A stretch of DNA of 64,000 nt from Lepidurus packardi (lineage: Eukaryota > Arthropoda > Branchiopoda > Notostraca > Triopsidae): assembly GCA_023053545.1 (NCBI GenBank), contig JAKZAN010000109.1:37042-101041 (forward strand), in the 5' to 3' direction. The stretch's first letter is position 1. Every line of letters starts with the position of its first letter. The notes beneath the pieces were generated by a model, which ran no database searches, was not told where the DNA came from, and saw only the letters and a list, made by a program, of their open reading frames with translations. Of the stretch, positions 30,701 through 45,950 are shown piece by piece. The translations under genes were made by a program, and so were the position numbers.

Positions 30701-33700
30701 AGGAATTATTTCAGTCCGTATTGAATTAATTAAGTCGGTAAGGAATTAACTAAGTCCGTAAGGAATTAATTCAGTCCGTAAGGAATTCATTAAGTCCGTT
30801 AGTAATTAATTAAGTCCATAAGGAATTAATTAATTCCATAAGGAATTAATTAAGTCCGTAAGGAATTATTTAAATCCGTAAAGAATTAATTCAGTCCGTA
30901 CGGAATTAATTCAATCCGTAAACAATTAGTTCAGTCCGTAACTAATTAATTCAGTCCGTAAGGGATTAATTCGTTCCGTAAGGAATTAATTCAGTTCGCA
31001 AGGAATTAATTCAGTCCGTAAGGGATTAATTCAGGCCGTAAGGAATTAATTCAGTCCGTAAGGAATTAATTCAGTCCGCAAGGAATTAATTCAGTCCGTA
31101 AGGAATTAATTAATTCCGTAAGGAATAAATTTAGTTCGTAAGGAATTGATTCAGTCCGTAAGGAAGTTATTCAGTCAGAAAAGGAATTGATTCAGTCCGT
31201 AGGGAACTAATTAAATCCGTAATGAATCAATTAACTCCGTAATAAATTAATTCAGTCCGCAAGGAATTAATTCAGTCCGTAAGGAATTAATTCAGTCCGT
31301 AAAGAATTAAATCAGGCCGTAAGGAATTAATTCACTCCGTAATGAATTAATTAAGTCCATAAGGAATTAATGCAGTCCGCAAGGAATTAATTCAGTCCGT
31401 ATGGAATTAATTCAGTCCGTAAGGAATTAGTTCAGTACGTAAGGAATTAGTTCCGTCCGTAAGGAATTAGTTCAGTCCGTAAGGAATTAATTCAGTCCGT
31501 AAGGAATTAATTCAGTCCGTAAGGAATTAATTCAGTCCGTAAGGAATTAATCCAGTCCGTAAGGAATTAATTCAGTAAGTAAGTAATTCAATCAATCCTA
31601 AAGAATTAATTCAGTCCGTAAGGAATTAATTCAGTCCGTAAGGAATTATTTCAGTCCGTATTGAATTAATTAAGTCCGTAAAGAATTAATTCAGTCCGTA
31701 AGGAATTAATTCATTCCGTAAGGAATTAATTCAGGCCGCAAGGAATTAATTCAGTCCGTATGGAAATAATTCAGTCCGTAAGGAATTAGTTCAGTACGTA
31801 AGGAATTAGTTCCGTCCGTAAGGAATTATTTAAGTCCGTAAAGAATTAATTCCGTCCGTAAGAAATTAATTAAGTCCGTAAGGAATTAATTCAGTCAGTA
31901 ATGAATTAATTCAGTCCATCAGGAATTAATTCAGTCCGTAAGGAATTAATTCAATCCGTAAACAATTAGTTCAGTCCGTAACTAATTAATTCAGTCCGTA
32001 AGGGATTAATTCAGTCCGTAAGGAATTAATTCAGTCCGTAAAGAATTAATTAAGTCCGTAAGGAATTAACTAAGTCCGTAAGGAATTAATTAAGTACGTA
32101 AGGAATTAATTCAGTCCGTTAGGAATTCATAAAGTCCGTTAGAAATTAGTTCACTCCATAAGGAATTAATTAAGTCCATAATGAATTAATTAAGTCCGTA
32201 AGGAATTAATTCAGTCCGTAATGGATTAATTAAGTGCGTAAGGAATTATTTCAGTCCGTATTGAATTAATTAAGTCCGTAGAGAATTAATTCAGTCCGTA
32301 AGGAATTAATTTAGTAAGAAAGGAATTCAATCAATCATAATGAATTAATTCAGTCCTTAAGGAATTAATTCAGTCCGTAAGGAATTAATTCAGTCCGTAA
32401 GGAATTAATTCAGTCCGTAAGGAATTAATTCAGTCCGTAAGGAATTAATCCAGTCCGTAAGGAATTAATTCAGTAAGTAAGGAATTCAATCGATCCTAAA
32501 GATTTAATTCAGTCCGTAAGGATTTAATTCAGTTCGTAAGGAATTATTTCAGTCCGTATTGAATTAATTAAGTCGGTAAGGAATTAACTAAGTCCGTAAG
32601 GAATTAATTCAGTCCGTAAGGAATTCATTAAGTCCGTTAGTAATTAATTAAGTCCATAAGGAATTAATTAATTCCATAAGGAATTAATTAAGTCCGTAAG
32701 GAATTATTTAAATCCGTAAAGAATTAATTCAGTCCGTACGGAATTAATTCAATCCGTAAACAATTAGTTCAGTCCGTAACTAATTAATTCAGTCCGTAAG
32801 GGATTAATTCCGTCCGTAAAGAATTGATTCAGTCCGTAAGGAATTAATTCGTTCCGTAAGGAATTAATTCAGTTCGCAAGGAATTAATTCAGTCCGTAAG
32901 GGATTAATTCAGGCCGTAAGGAATTAATTCAGTCCGTAAGGAATTAATTCAGTCCGCAAGGAATTAATTCAGTCCGTAAGGAATTAATTAATTCCGTAAG
33001 GAATTGATTCAGTCCGTAGGGAACTAATTAAATCCGTAATGAATCAATTAACTCCGTAATAAATTAATTCAGTCCGCAAGGAATTAATTCAGTCCGTAAG
33101 GAATTAATTCAGTCCGTAAAGAATTAATTAAGTCCGTAAGGAATTATTTAAGTCCGTGAAGAATTAATTCAGTCCGTATGGAATTAATTCAGTCTGTAAA
33201 GAATTAAATCAGGCCGTAAGGAATTAATTCAGTCCGTAATGAATTAATTAAGTCCGTAAGGATTTAATGCAGTCCGCAAGGAATTAATTCAGTCCGTATG
33301 GAATTAATTCAGTCCGTAAGGAATTAGTTCAGTACGTAAGGAATTAGTTCCGTCCGTAAGGAATTAGTTCAGTCCGTAAGGAATTAATTCAGTCCGTAAG
33401 GAATTAATTCAGTCCGTAAGGAATTAATTCAGTCCGTAAGGAATTAATCCATTCCGTAAGGAATTAATTCAGTAAGTAAGGAATTCAATCAATCCTAAAG
33501 AATTAATTCAGTCCGTAAGGAATTAATTCAGTCCGTAAGGAATTAATTCAGTCCGTAAGGAATTAATCCAGTCCGTAAGGAATTAATTCAGTAAGTAAGG
33601 AATTCAATCGATCCTAAAGATTTAATTCAGTCCGTAAGGAATTAATTCAGTTCGTAATTAATTATTTCAGTCCGTATTGAATTAATTAAGTCGGTAAGGA

Positions 33701-36700
33701 ATTAACTAAGTCCGTAAGGAATTAATTCAGTCCGTAAGGAATTCATTAAGTCCGTTAGTAATTAATTAAGTCCATAAGGAATTAATTAATTCCATAAGGA
33801 ATTAATTAAGTCCGTAAGGAATTATTTAAATCCGTAAAGAATTAATTCAGTCCGTACGGAATTAATTCAATCCGTAAACAATTAGTTCAGTCCGTAACTA
33901 ATTAATTCAGTCCGTAAGGGATTAATTCCGTCCGTAAAGAATTGATTCAGTCCGTAAGGAATTAATTCGTTCCGTAAGGAATTAATTCAGTTCGCAAGGA
34001 ATTAATTCAGTCCGTAAGGGATTAATTCAGGCCGTAAGGAATTAATTCAGTCCGTAAGGAATTAATTCAGTCCGCAAGGAATTAATTCAGTCCGTAAGGA
34101 ATTAATTAATTCCGTAAGGAATTGATTCAGTCCGTAGGGAACTAATTAAATCCGTAATGAATCAATTAACTCCGTAATAAATTAATTCAGTCCGCAAGGA
34201 ATTAATTCAGTCCGTAAGGAATTAATTCAGTCCGTAAAGAATTAATTAAGTCCGTAAGGAATTATTTAAGTCCGTGAAGAATTAATTCAGTCCGTATGGA
34301 ATTAATTCAGTCTGTAAAGAATTAAATCAGGCCGTAAGGAATTAATTCAGTCCGTAAGGAATTAATTCAGTTCGTAAGGAATTATTTCAGTCCGTATTGA
34401 ATTAATTAAGTCGGTAAGGAATTAACTAAGTCCGTAAGGAATTAATTCAGTCCGTAAGGAATTCATTAAGTCCGTTAGTAATTAATTAAGTCCATAAGGA
34501 ATTAATTAATTCCATAAGGAATTAATTAAGTCCGTAAGGAATTATTTAAATCCGTAAAGAATTAATTCAGTCCGTACGGAATTAATTCAATCCGTAAACA
34601 ATTAGTTCAGTCCGTAACTAATTAATTCAGTCCGTAAGGGATTAATTCGTTCCGTAAGGAATTAATTCAGTTCGCAAGGAATTAATTCAGTCCGTAAGGG
34701 ATTAATTCAGGCCGTAAGGAATTAATTCAGTCCGTAAGGAATTAATTCAGTCCGCAAGGAATTAATTCAGTCCGTAAGGAATTAATTAATTCCGTAAGGA
34801 ATAAATTTAGTTCGTAAGGAATTGATTCAGTCCGTAAGGAAGTTATTCAGTCAGAAAAGGAATTGATTCAGTCCGTAGGGAACTAATTAAATCCGTAATG
34901 AATCAATTAACTCCGTAATAAATTAATTCAGTCCGCAAGGAATTAATTCAGTCCGTAAGGAATTAATTCAGTCCGTAAAGAATTAAATCAGGCCGTAAGG
35001 AATTAATTCAGTCCGTAATGAATTAATTAAGTCCGTAAGGAATTAATGCAGTCCGCAAGGAATTAATTCAGTCCGTATGGAATTAATTTAGTCCGTAAGG
35101 AATTAGTTCAGTACGTAAGGAATTAGTTCCGTCCGTAAGGAATTAGTTCAGTCCGTAAGGAATTAATTCAGTCCGTAAGGAATTAATTCAGTCCGTAAGG
35201 AATTAATTCAGTCCGTAAGGAATTAATCCAGTCCGTAAGGAATTAATTCAGTAAGTAAGTAATTCAATCAATCCTAAAGAATTAATTCAGTCCGTAAGGA
35301 ATTAATTCAGTCCGTAAGGAATTATTTCAGTCCGTATTGAATTAATTAAGTCCGTAAAGAATTAATTCAGTCCGTAAGGAATTAATTCATTCCGTAAGGA
35401 ATTAATTCAGGCCGCAAGGAATTAATTCAGTCCGTATGGAATTAATTCAGTCCGTAAGGAATTAGTTCAGTACGTAAGGAATTAGTTCCGTCCGTAAGGA
35501 ATTATTTAAGTCCGTAAAGAATTAATTCCGTCCGTAAGAAATTAATTAAGTCCGTAAGGAATTAATTCAGTCAGTAATGAATTAATTCAGTCCATCAGGA
35601 ATTAATTCAGTCCGTAAGGAATTAATTCAATCCGTAAACAATTAGTTCAGTCCGTAACTAATTAATTCAGTCCGTAAGGGATTAATTCAGTCCGTAAGGA
35701 ATTAATTCAGTCCGTAAAGAATTAATTAAGTCCGTAAGGAATTAACTAAGTCCGTAAGGAATTAATTAAGTACGTAAGGAATTAATTCAGTCCGTTAGGA
35801 ATTCATAAAGTCCGTTAGAAATTAATTCACTCCATAAGGAATTAATTAAGTCCATAATGAATTAATTAAGTCCGTAAGGAATTAATTCAGTCCGTAATGG
35901 ATTAATTAAATGCGTAAGGAATTATTTCAGTCCGTATTGAATTAATTAAGTCCGTAGAGAATTAATTCAGTCCGTAAGGAATTAATTTAGTAAGAAAGGA
36001 ATTCAATCAATCATAATGAATTAATTCAGTCCTTAAGGAATTAATTCAGTCCGTAAGGAATTAATTCAGTCCGTAAGGAATTAATTCAGTCCGTAAGGAA
36101 TTAATTCAGTCCGTAAGGAATTAATCCAGTCCGTAAGGAATTAATTCAGTAAGTAAGGAATTCAATCGATCCTAAAGATTTAATTCAGTCCGTAAGGAAT
36201 TAATTCAGTTCGTAAGGAATTATTTCAGTCCGTATTGAATTAATTAAGTCGGTAAGGAATTAACTAAGTCCGTAAGGAATTAATTCAGTCCGTAAGGAAT
36301 TCATTAAGTCCGTTAGTAATTAATTAAGTCCATAAGGAATTAATTAATTCCATAAGGAATTAATTAAGTCCGTAAGGAATTATTTAAATCCGTAAAGAAT
36401 TAATTCAGTCCGTACGGAATTAATTCAATCCGTAAACAATTAGTTCAGTCCGTAACTAATTAATTCAGTCCGTAAGGGATTAATTCCGTCCGTAAAGAAT
36501 TGATTCAGTCCGTAAGGAATTAATTCGTTCCGTAAGGAATTAATTCAGTTCGCAAGGAATTAATTCAGTCCGTAAGGGATTAATTCAGGCCGTAAGGAAT
36601 TAATTCAGTCCGTAAGGAATTAATTCAGTCCGCAAGGAATTAATTCAGTCCGTAAGGAATTAATTAATTCCGTAAGGAATTGATTCAGTCCGTAGGGAAC

Positions 36701-39700
36701 TAATTAAATCCGTAATGAATCAATTAACTCCGTAATAAATTAATTCAGTCCGCAAGGAATTAATTCAGTCCGTAAGGAATTAATTCAGTCCGTAAAGAAT
36801 TAATTAAGTCCGTAAGGAATTATTTAAGTCCGTGAAGAATTAATTCAGTCCGTATGGAATTAATTCAGTCTGTAAAGAATTAAATCAGGCCGTAAGGAAT
36901 TAATTCAGTCCGTAATGAATTAATTAAGTCCGTAAGGATTTAATGCAGTCCGCAAGGAATTAATTCAGTCCGTATGGAATTAATTCAGTCCGTAAGGAAT
37001 TAGTTCAGTACGTAAGGAATTAGTTCCGTCCGTAAGGAATTAGTTCAGTCCGTAAGGAATTAATTCAGTCCGTAAGGAATTAATTCAGTCCGTAAGGAAT
37101 TAATTCAGTCCGAAAGGAATTAATCCAGTCCGTAAGGAATTAATTCAGTAAGTAAGGAATTCAATCAATCCTAAAGAATTAATTCAGTCCGTAAGGAATT
37201 AATTCAGTCCGTAAGGAATTATTTCAGTCCGTATTGAATTAATTAAGTCCGTAAAGAATTAATTCAGTCCGTAAGGAATTAATTCAGTCCGTAAGGAATT
37301 AATTCAGTCCGCAAGGAATTAATTCAGTCCGTATGGAATTAATTCAGTCCGTAAGGAATTAGTTCCGTCCGTAAGGAATTAGTTCAGTCCGTAAGGAATT
37401 AATTCAGTCCGTAAGGAATTAATTCAGTCCGTAAGGAATTAATTCAGTCCGTAAGGAATTAATCCAGTCCGTAAGGAATTAATTCAGTAAGTAAGGAATT
37501 CAATCAATCCTAAAGAATTAATTCAGTCCGTAAGGAATTAATTCAGTCCGTAAGGAATTATTTCAGTCCGTATTGAATTAATTAAGTCCGTAAAGAATTA
37601 ATTCAGTCCGTAAGGAATTAATTCAGTCCGTAAGGAATTAATTCAGGCCGCAAGGAATAAATTCAGTCCCTATGGAATTAATTCAGTCCGTAAGGAATTA
37701 GTTCAGTACGTAAGGAATTATTTCCGTCCGTAAGGAATTATTTAAGTCCGTAAAGAATTAATTCCGTCCGTAAGAAATTAATTAAGTCCGTAAGGAATTA
37801 ATTCAGTCAGTAATGAATTAATTCAGTCCATCAGGAATTAATTCAGTCCGTAAGGAATTAATTCAATCCGTAAACAATTAGTTCAGTCCGTAACTAATTA
37901 ATTCAGTCCGTAAGGGATTAATTCAGTCCGTAAGGAATTAATTCAGTCCGTAAAGAATTAATTAAGTCCGTAAGGAATTAACTAAGTCCGTAAGGAATTA
38001 ATTAAGTACGTAAGGAATTAATTCAGTCCGTTAGGAATTCATAAAGTCCGTTAGAAATTAATTCACTCCATAAGGAATTAATTAAGTCCATAAGGAATTA
38101 ATTAAGTCCGTAAGGAATTAATTCAGTCCGTAATGGATTAATTAAGTGCGTAATGAATTAATTAAGTCCGTACGGAATTAATTCATTCCGTAAGAAATTA
38201 ATTAAGTCTGTAAGGATTTAATTCAGTCCGTAAGGAATTAATTTAGTCAGAAAGGAATTCAATCAATCCTAATGAATTAATTCAGTCCTTAAGGAATTAA
38301 TTCAGTCCGTAAGGAATTAATTCATTCCGTAAGGAATTAATTCAGTCCGTAAGGAATTAATTCAGTCCGTAAGGAATTAATCCAGTCCGTAAGGAATTAA
38401 TTCAGTAAGTAAGGAATTCAATCGATCCTAAAGATTTAATTCAGTCCGTAAGGAATTAATTCAGTTCGTAAGGAATTATTTCAGTCCGTATTGAATTAAT
38501 TAAGTCGGTAAGGAATTAACTAAGTCCGTAAGGAATTAATTCAGTCCGTAAGGAATTCATTAAGTCCGTTAGTAATTAATTAAGTCCATAAGGAATTAAT
38601 TAATTCCATAAGGAATTAATTAAGTCCGTAAGGAATTATTTAAATCCGTAAAGAATTAATTCAGTCCGTACGGAATTAATTCAATCCGTAAACAATTAGT
38701 TCAGTCCGTAACTAATTAATTCAGTCCGTAAGGGATTAATTCCGTCCGTAAAGAATTGATTCAGTCCGTAAGGAATTAATTCGTTCCGTAAGGAATTAAT
38801 TCAGTTCGCAAGGAATTAATTCAGTCCGTAAGGGATTAATTCAGGCCGTAAGGAATTAATTCAGTCCGTAAGGAATTAATTCAGTCCGCAAGGAATTAAT
38901 TCAGTCCGTAAGGAATTAATTAATTCCGTAAGGAATTGATTCAGTCCGTAGGGAACTAATTAAATCCGTAATGAATCAATTAACTCCGTAATAAATTAAT
39001 TCAGTCCGCAAGGAATTAATTCAGCCCGTAAGGAATTAATTCAGTCCGTAAAGAATTAATTAAGTCCGTAAGGAATTATTTAAGTCCGTGAAGAATTAAT
39101 TCAGTCCGTATGGAATTAATTCAGTCTGTAAAGAATTAAATCAGGCCGTAAGGAATTAATTCAGTCCGTAATGAATTAATTAAGTCCGTAAGGATTTAAT
39201 GCAGTCCGCAAGGAATTAATTCAGTCCGTATGGAATTAATTCAGTCCGTAAGGAATTAGTTCAGTACGTAAGGAATTAGTTCCGTCCGTAAGGAATTAGT
39301 TCAGTCCGTAAGGAATTAATTCAGTCCGTAAGGAATTAATTCAGTCCGTAAGGAATTAATTCAGTCCGTAAGGAATTAATCCAGTCCGTAAGGAATTAAT
39401 TCAGTAAGTAAGGAATTCAATCAATCCTAAAGAATTAATTCAGTCCGTAAGGAATTAATTCAGTCCGTAAGGAATTATTTCAGTCCGTATTGAATTAATT
39501 AAGTCCGTAAAGAATTAATTCAGTCCGTAAGGAATTAATTCAGTCCGTAAAGAATTAATTAAGTCCGTAAGGAATTAACTAAGTCCGTAAGGAATTAATT
39601 AAGTACGTAAGGAATTAATTCAGTCCGTTAGGAATTCATAAAGTCCGTTAGAAATTAATTCACTCCATAAGGAATTAATTAAGTCCATAAGGAATTAATT

Positions 39701-40199
39701 AAGTCCGTAAGGAATTAATTCAGTCCGTAATGGATTAATTAAGTGCGTAATGAATTAATTAAGTCCGTACGGAATTAATTCATTCCGTAAGGAATTAATT
39801 AAGTCTGTAAGGATTTAATTCAGTCCGTAAGGAATTATTCAAGTCCGTAAGGAATTATTCAAGTCCGTAAGGAATTATTTAAGTCCGTGAAGAATTAATT
39901 CAGTCCGTATGGAATTAATTCAGTCTGTAAAGAATTAAATCAGGCCGTAAGGAATTAATTCAGTCCGTAATGAATTAATTAAGCCCGTAAGGATTTAATG
40001 CAGTCCGCAAGGAATTAATTCAGTCCGTATGGAATTAATTCAGTCCGTAAGGAATTAGTTCAGTACGTAAGGAATTAGTTCCGTCCGTAAGGAATTAGTT
40101 CAGTCCGTAAGGAATTAATTCAGTCCGTAAGGAATTAATTCAGTCCGTAAGGAATTAATTCAGTCCGTAAGGAATTAATCCAGTCCGTAAGGAATTAAT

Positions 40200-43100
40200 T
40201 CAGTAAGTAAGGAATTCAATCAATCCTAAAGAATTAATTCAGTCCGTAAGGAATTAATTCAGTCCGTAAGGAATTAATTCAGTCCGCAAGGAATTAATTC
40301 AGTCCGTATGGAATTAATTCAGTCCGTAAGGAATTAGTTCAGTACGTAAGGAATTAGTTCCGTCCGTAAGGAATTATTTAAGTCCGTAAAGAATTAATTC
40401 CGTCCGTAAGAAATTAATTAAGTCCGTAAGGAATTAATTCAGTCAGTAATGAATTATTTCAGTCCATCAGGAATTAATTCAGTCCGTAAGGAATTAATTC
40501 AATCCGTAAACAATTAGTTCAGTCCGTAACTAATTAATTCAGTCCGTAAGGGATTAATTCAGTCCGTAAGGAATTAATTCAGTCCGTAAAGAATTAATTA
40601 AGTCCGTAAGGAATTAACTAAGTCCGTAAGGAATTAATTAAGTACGTAAGGAATTATTTCAGTCCGTTAGGAATTCATAAAGTCCGTTAGAAATTAATTC
40701 AGTCCATAAGGAATTAATTAAGTCCATAAGGAATTAATTCAGTCCGTGAAGAATTAATTCAGTCCGTATGGAATTAATTCAGTCCGTAATGAATTAATTA
40801 AGTCCGTAAGGAATTAATTCAGTCCGCAAGGAATTAATTCAGTCCGTATGGAATTAGTTCCGTCCGTAAGGAATTAATTCAGTCCTTAAGGAATTAATTC
40901 AGTCCGTAAGGAATTAATTCAGTCCGTAAGGAATTAATTCAGTCCATAAGGAATTATTCCAGTCCGTAAGGATTTAATTCAGTAAGTAAGGAATTCAATC
41001 GATCCTAAAGAATTAATTCAGTCCGTAAGGAATTAATTTAGTCCGTAAGGAATTATTTCAGTCCGTATTGAATTAATTAAGTCCGTAAAGAATTAATTCA
41101 GTCTGTAAGGAATTAATTCAGTCCGTAAGGAATTAATTCAGTCCGTAAAGAATTAATGAAGTCCGTAAGGAATTAACTAAGTCCGTAAGGAATTAATTAA
41201 GTACGTAAGGAATTAATTTAGTCCGTTAGGAATTCATAAAGTCCGTTAGAAATTAATTCAGTCCATAAGGAATTAATTAAGTAAATAAGGAATTAATTCA
41301 GTCCGTAAGGAATTCATTAAGTCCGTTAGTAATTAATTAAGTCCATAAGGAATTAATTAATTCCATAAGGAATTAATTAAGTCCGTAAGGAATTATTTAA
41401 ATCCGTAAAGAATTAATTCAGTCCGTACGGAATTAATTCAATCCGTAAACAATTAGTTCAGTCCGTAACTAATTAATTCAGTCCGTAAGGGATTAATTCC
41501 GTCCGTAAAGAATTGATTCAGTCCGTAAGGAATTAATTCGTTCCGTAAGGAATTAATTCAGTTCGCAAGGAATTAATTCAGTCCGTAAGGGATTAATTCA
41601 GGCCGTAAGGAATTAATTCAGTCCGTAAAGAATTAATTAATTCCGTAAGGAATAAATTAAGTTCGTAAGGAATTGATTCAGTCCGTAAGGAAGTTATTCA
41701 GTCAGAAAAGGAATTGATTCAGTCCGTAGGGAACTAATTAAATCCGTAATGAATCAATTAACTCCGTAATAAATTAATTCAGTCCGCAAGGAATTAATTC
41801 AGTCCGTAAGGAATTAATTCAGTCCGTAAAGAATTAATTAGGTCCGTAAGGAATTATTTAAGTCCGTGAAGAATTAATTCAGTCCGTATGGAATTAATTC
41901 AGTCTGTAAAGAATTAAATCAGGCCGTAAGGAATTAATTCAGTCCGTAATGAATTAATTAAGTCCGTAAGGAATTAATGCAGTCCGCAAGGAATTAATTC
42001 AGTCCGTATGGAATTAATTCAGTCCGTAAGGAATTAGTTCAGTACGTAAGGAATTAGTTCCGTCCGTAAGGAATTAGTTCAGTCCGTAAGGAATTATTTC
42101 AGTCCGTAAGGAATTAATTCAGTTCGTAAGGAATTATTTCAGTCCGTATTGAATTAATTAAGTCGGTAAGGAATTAACTAAGTCCGTAAGGAATTAATTC
42201 AGTCCGTAAGGAATTCATTAAGTCCGTTAGTAATTAATTAGGTCCATAAGGAATTAATTAATTCCATAAGGAATTAATTAAGTCCGTAAGGAATTATTTA
42301 AATCCGTAAAGAATTAATTCAGTCCGTACGGAATTAATTCAATCCGTAAACAATTAGTTCAGTCCGTAACTAATTAATTCAGTCCGTAAGGGATTAATTC
42401 CGTCCGTAAAGAATTGATTCAGTCCGTAAGGAATTAATTCGTTCCGTAAGGAATTAATTCAGTTCGCAAGGAATTAATTCAGTCCGTAAGGGATTAATTC
42501 AGGCCGTAAGGAATTAATTCAGTCCGTAAGGAATTAATTCAGTCCGCAAGGAATTAATTCAGTCCGTAAGGAATTAATTAATTCCGTAAGGAATTGATTC
42601 AGTCCGTAGGGAACTAATTAAATCCGTAATGAATCAATTAACTCCGTAATAAATTAATTCAGTCCGCAAGGAATTAATTCAGCCCGTAAGGAATTAATTC
42701 AGTCCGTAATGAATTAATTAAGTCCGTAAGGATTTAATGCAGTCCGCAAGGAATTAATTCAGTCCGTATGGAATTAATTCAGTCCGTAAGGAATTAGTTC
42801 AGTACGTAAGGAATTAGTTCCGTCCGTAAGGAATTAGTTCAGTCCGTAAGGAATTAATTCAGTCCGTAAGGAATTAATTCAGTCCGTAAGGAATTAATTC
42901 AGTCCGTAAGGAATTAATCCAGTCCGTAAGGAATTAATTCAGTAAGTAAGGAATTCAATCAATCCTAAAGAATTAATTCAGTCCGTAAGGAATTAATTCA
43001 GTCCGCAAGGAATTAATTCAGTCCGTATGGAATTAATTCAGTCCGTAAGGAATTAGTTCAGTACGTAAGGAATTAGTTCCGTCCGTAAGGAATTATTTAA

Positions 43101-45950
43101 GTCCGTAAAGAATTAATTCCGTCCGTAAGAAATTAATTAAGTCCGTAAGGAATTAATTCAGTCAGTAATGAATTAATTCAGTCCATCAGGAATTAATTCA
43201 GTCCGTAAGGAATTAATTCAGTCCGTAAACAATTAGTTCAGTCCGTAACTAATTAATTCAGTCCGTAAGGGATTAATTCAGTCCGTAAGGAATTAATTCA
43301 GTCCGTAAAGAATTAATTAAGTCCGTAAGGAATTAACTAAGTCCGTAAGGAATTAATTAAGTACGTAAGGAATTAATTCAGTCCGTTAGGAATTCATAAA
43401 GTCCGTTAGAAATTAATTCACTCCATAAGGAATTAATTAAGTCCATAAGGAATTAATTAAGTCCGTAAGGAATTAATTCAGTCCGTAATGGATTAATTAA
43501 GTGCGTAATGAATTAATTAAGTCCGTACGGAATTAATTCATTCCGTAAGGAATTAATTAAGTCTGTAAGGATTTAATTCAGTCCGTAAGGAATTATTCAA
43601 GTCCGTAAGGAATTATTCAAGTCCGTAAGGAATTAATTAAGTCCGTAAGGAATTATTTCAGTCCGTATTGAATTAATTAAGTCCGTAAGGAATTATTTAA
43701 GTCCGTGAAGAATTAATTCAGTCCGTATGGAATTAATTCAGTCTGTAAAGAATTAAATCAGGCCGTAAGGAATTAATTCAGTCCGTAATGAATTAATTAA
43801 GCCCGTAAGGATTTAATGCAGTCCGCAAGGAATTAATTCAGTCCGTATGGAATTAATTCAGTCCGTAAGGAATTAGTTCAGTACGTAAGGAATTAGTTCC
43901 GTCCGTAAGGAATTAGTTCAGTCCGTAAGGAATTAATTCAGTCCGTAAGGAATTAATTCAGTCCGTAAGGAATTAATTCAGTCCGTAAGGAATTAATCCA
44001 GTCCGTAAGGAATTAATTCAGTAAGTAAGGAATTCAATCAATCCTAAAGAATTAATTCAGTCCGTAAGGAATTAATTCAGTCCGTAAGGAATTAATTCAG
44101 TCCGCAAGGAATTAATTCAGTCCGTATGGAATTAATTCAGTCCGTAAGGAATTAGTTCAGTACGTAAGGAATTAGTTCCGTCCGTAAGGAATTATTTAAG
44201 TCCGTAAAGAATTAATTCCGTCCGTAAGAAATTAATTAAGTCCGTAAGGAATTAATTCAGTCAGTAATGAATTAATTCAGTCCATCAGGAATTAATTCAG
44301 TCCGTAAGGAATTAATTCAATCCGTAAACAATTAGTTCAGTCCGTAACTAATTAATTCAGTCCGTAAGGGATTAATTCAGTCCGTAAGGAATTAATTCAG
44401 TCCGTAAAGAATTAATTAAGTCCGTAAGGAATTAACTAAGTCCGTAAGGAATTAATTAAGTACGTAAGGAATTATTTCAGTCCGTTAGGAATTCATAAAG
44501 TCCGTTAGAAATTAATTCAGTCCATAAGGAATTAATTAAGTCCATAAGGAATTAATTCAGTCCGTGAAGAATTAATTCAGTCCGTATGGAATTAATTCAG
44601 TCCGTAATGAATTAATTAAGTCCGTAAGGAATTAATTCAGTCCGCAAGGAATTAATTCAGTCCGTATGGAATTAGTTCCGTCCGTAAGGAATTAATTCAG
44701 TCGTTAAGGAATTAATTCAGTCCGTAAGGAATTAATTCAGTCCGTAAGGAATTAATTCAGTCCATAAGGAATTATTCCAGTCCGTAAGGATTTAATTCAG
44801 TAAGTAAGGAATTCAATCGATCCTAAAGAATTAATTCAGTCCGTAAGGAATTAATTTAGTCCGTAAGGAATTATTTCAGTCCGTATTGAATTAATTAAGT
44901 CCGTAAAGAATTAATTCAGTCTGTAAGGAATTAATTCAGTCCGTAAGGAATTAATTCAGTCCGTAAAGAATTAATGAAGTCCGTAAGGAATTAACTAAGT
45001 CCGTAAGGAATTAATTAAGTACGTAAGGAATTAATTTAGTCCGTTAGGAATTCATAAAGTCCGTTAGAAATTAATTCAGTCCATAAGGAATTAATTAAGT
45101 AAATAAGGAATTAATTCAGTCCGTAAGGAATTCATTAAGTCCGTTAGTAATTAATTAAGTCCATAAGGAATTAATTAATTCCATAAGGAATTAATTAAGT
45201 CCGTAAGGAATTATTTAAATCCGTAAAGAATTAATTCAGTCCGTACGGAATTAATTCAATCCGTAAACAATTAGTTCAGTCCGTAACTAATTAATTCAGT
45301 CCGTAAGGGATTAATTCCGTCCGTAAAGAATTGATTCAGTCCGTAAGGAATTAATTCGGTCCGTAAGGAATTAATTCAGTTCGCAAGGAATTAATTCAGT
45401 CCGTAAGGGATTAATTCAGGCCGTAAGGAATTAATTCAGTCCGTAAGGAATTATTTCAGTCCGCAAGGAATTAATTCAGTCCGTAAGGAATTAATTAATT
45501 CCGTAAGGAATAAATTAAGTTCGTAAGGAATTGATTCAGTCCGTAAGGAAGTTATTCAGTCAGAAAAGGAATTGATTCAGTCCGTAGGGAACTAATTAAA
45601 TCCGTAATGAATCAATTAACTCCGTAATAAATTAATTCAGTCCGCAAGGAATTAATTCAGTCCGTAAGGAATTAATTCAGTCCGTAAAGAATTAATTAGG
45701 TCCGTAAGGAATTATTTAAGTCCGTGAAGAATTAATTCAGTCCGTATGGAATTAATTCAGTCTGTAAAGAATTAAATCAGGCCGTAAGGAATTAATTCAG
45801 TCCGTAATGAATTAATTAAGTCCGTAAGGAATTAATGCAGTCCGCAAGGAATTAATTCAGTCCGTATGGAATTAATTCAGTCCGTAAGGAATTAGTTCAG
45901 TACGTAAGGAATTAGTTCCGTCCGTAAGGAATTAGTTCAGTCCGTAAGGA
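40200..45950. repeat. Satellite B duplicated segment, offset about 3.8 kb
   Basis: A run of distinctive monomers (TCCATAAGGAATTATTCCAG, then GGATTTAATTCAGTAAG, then CAATCGATCC) at 40,940-41,000 recurs in the same order at 44,760-44,820. The shared CAGTAAGTAAGG starts are 40,980 and 44,798, an offset of 3,818 bp. The flanking monomer order also matches over roughly 1.4 kb or more (about 40,250-41,650 against 44,070-45,460). Exact ends were not determined. Confidence 0.7.
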
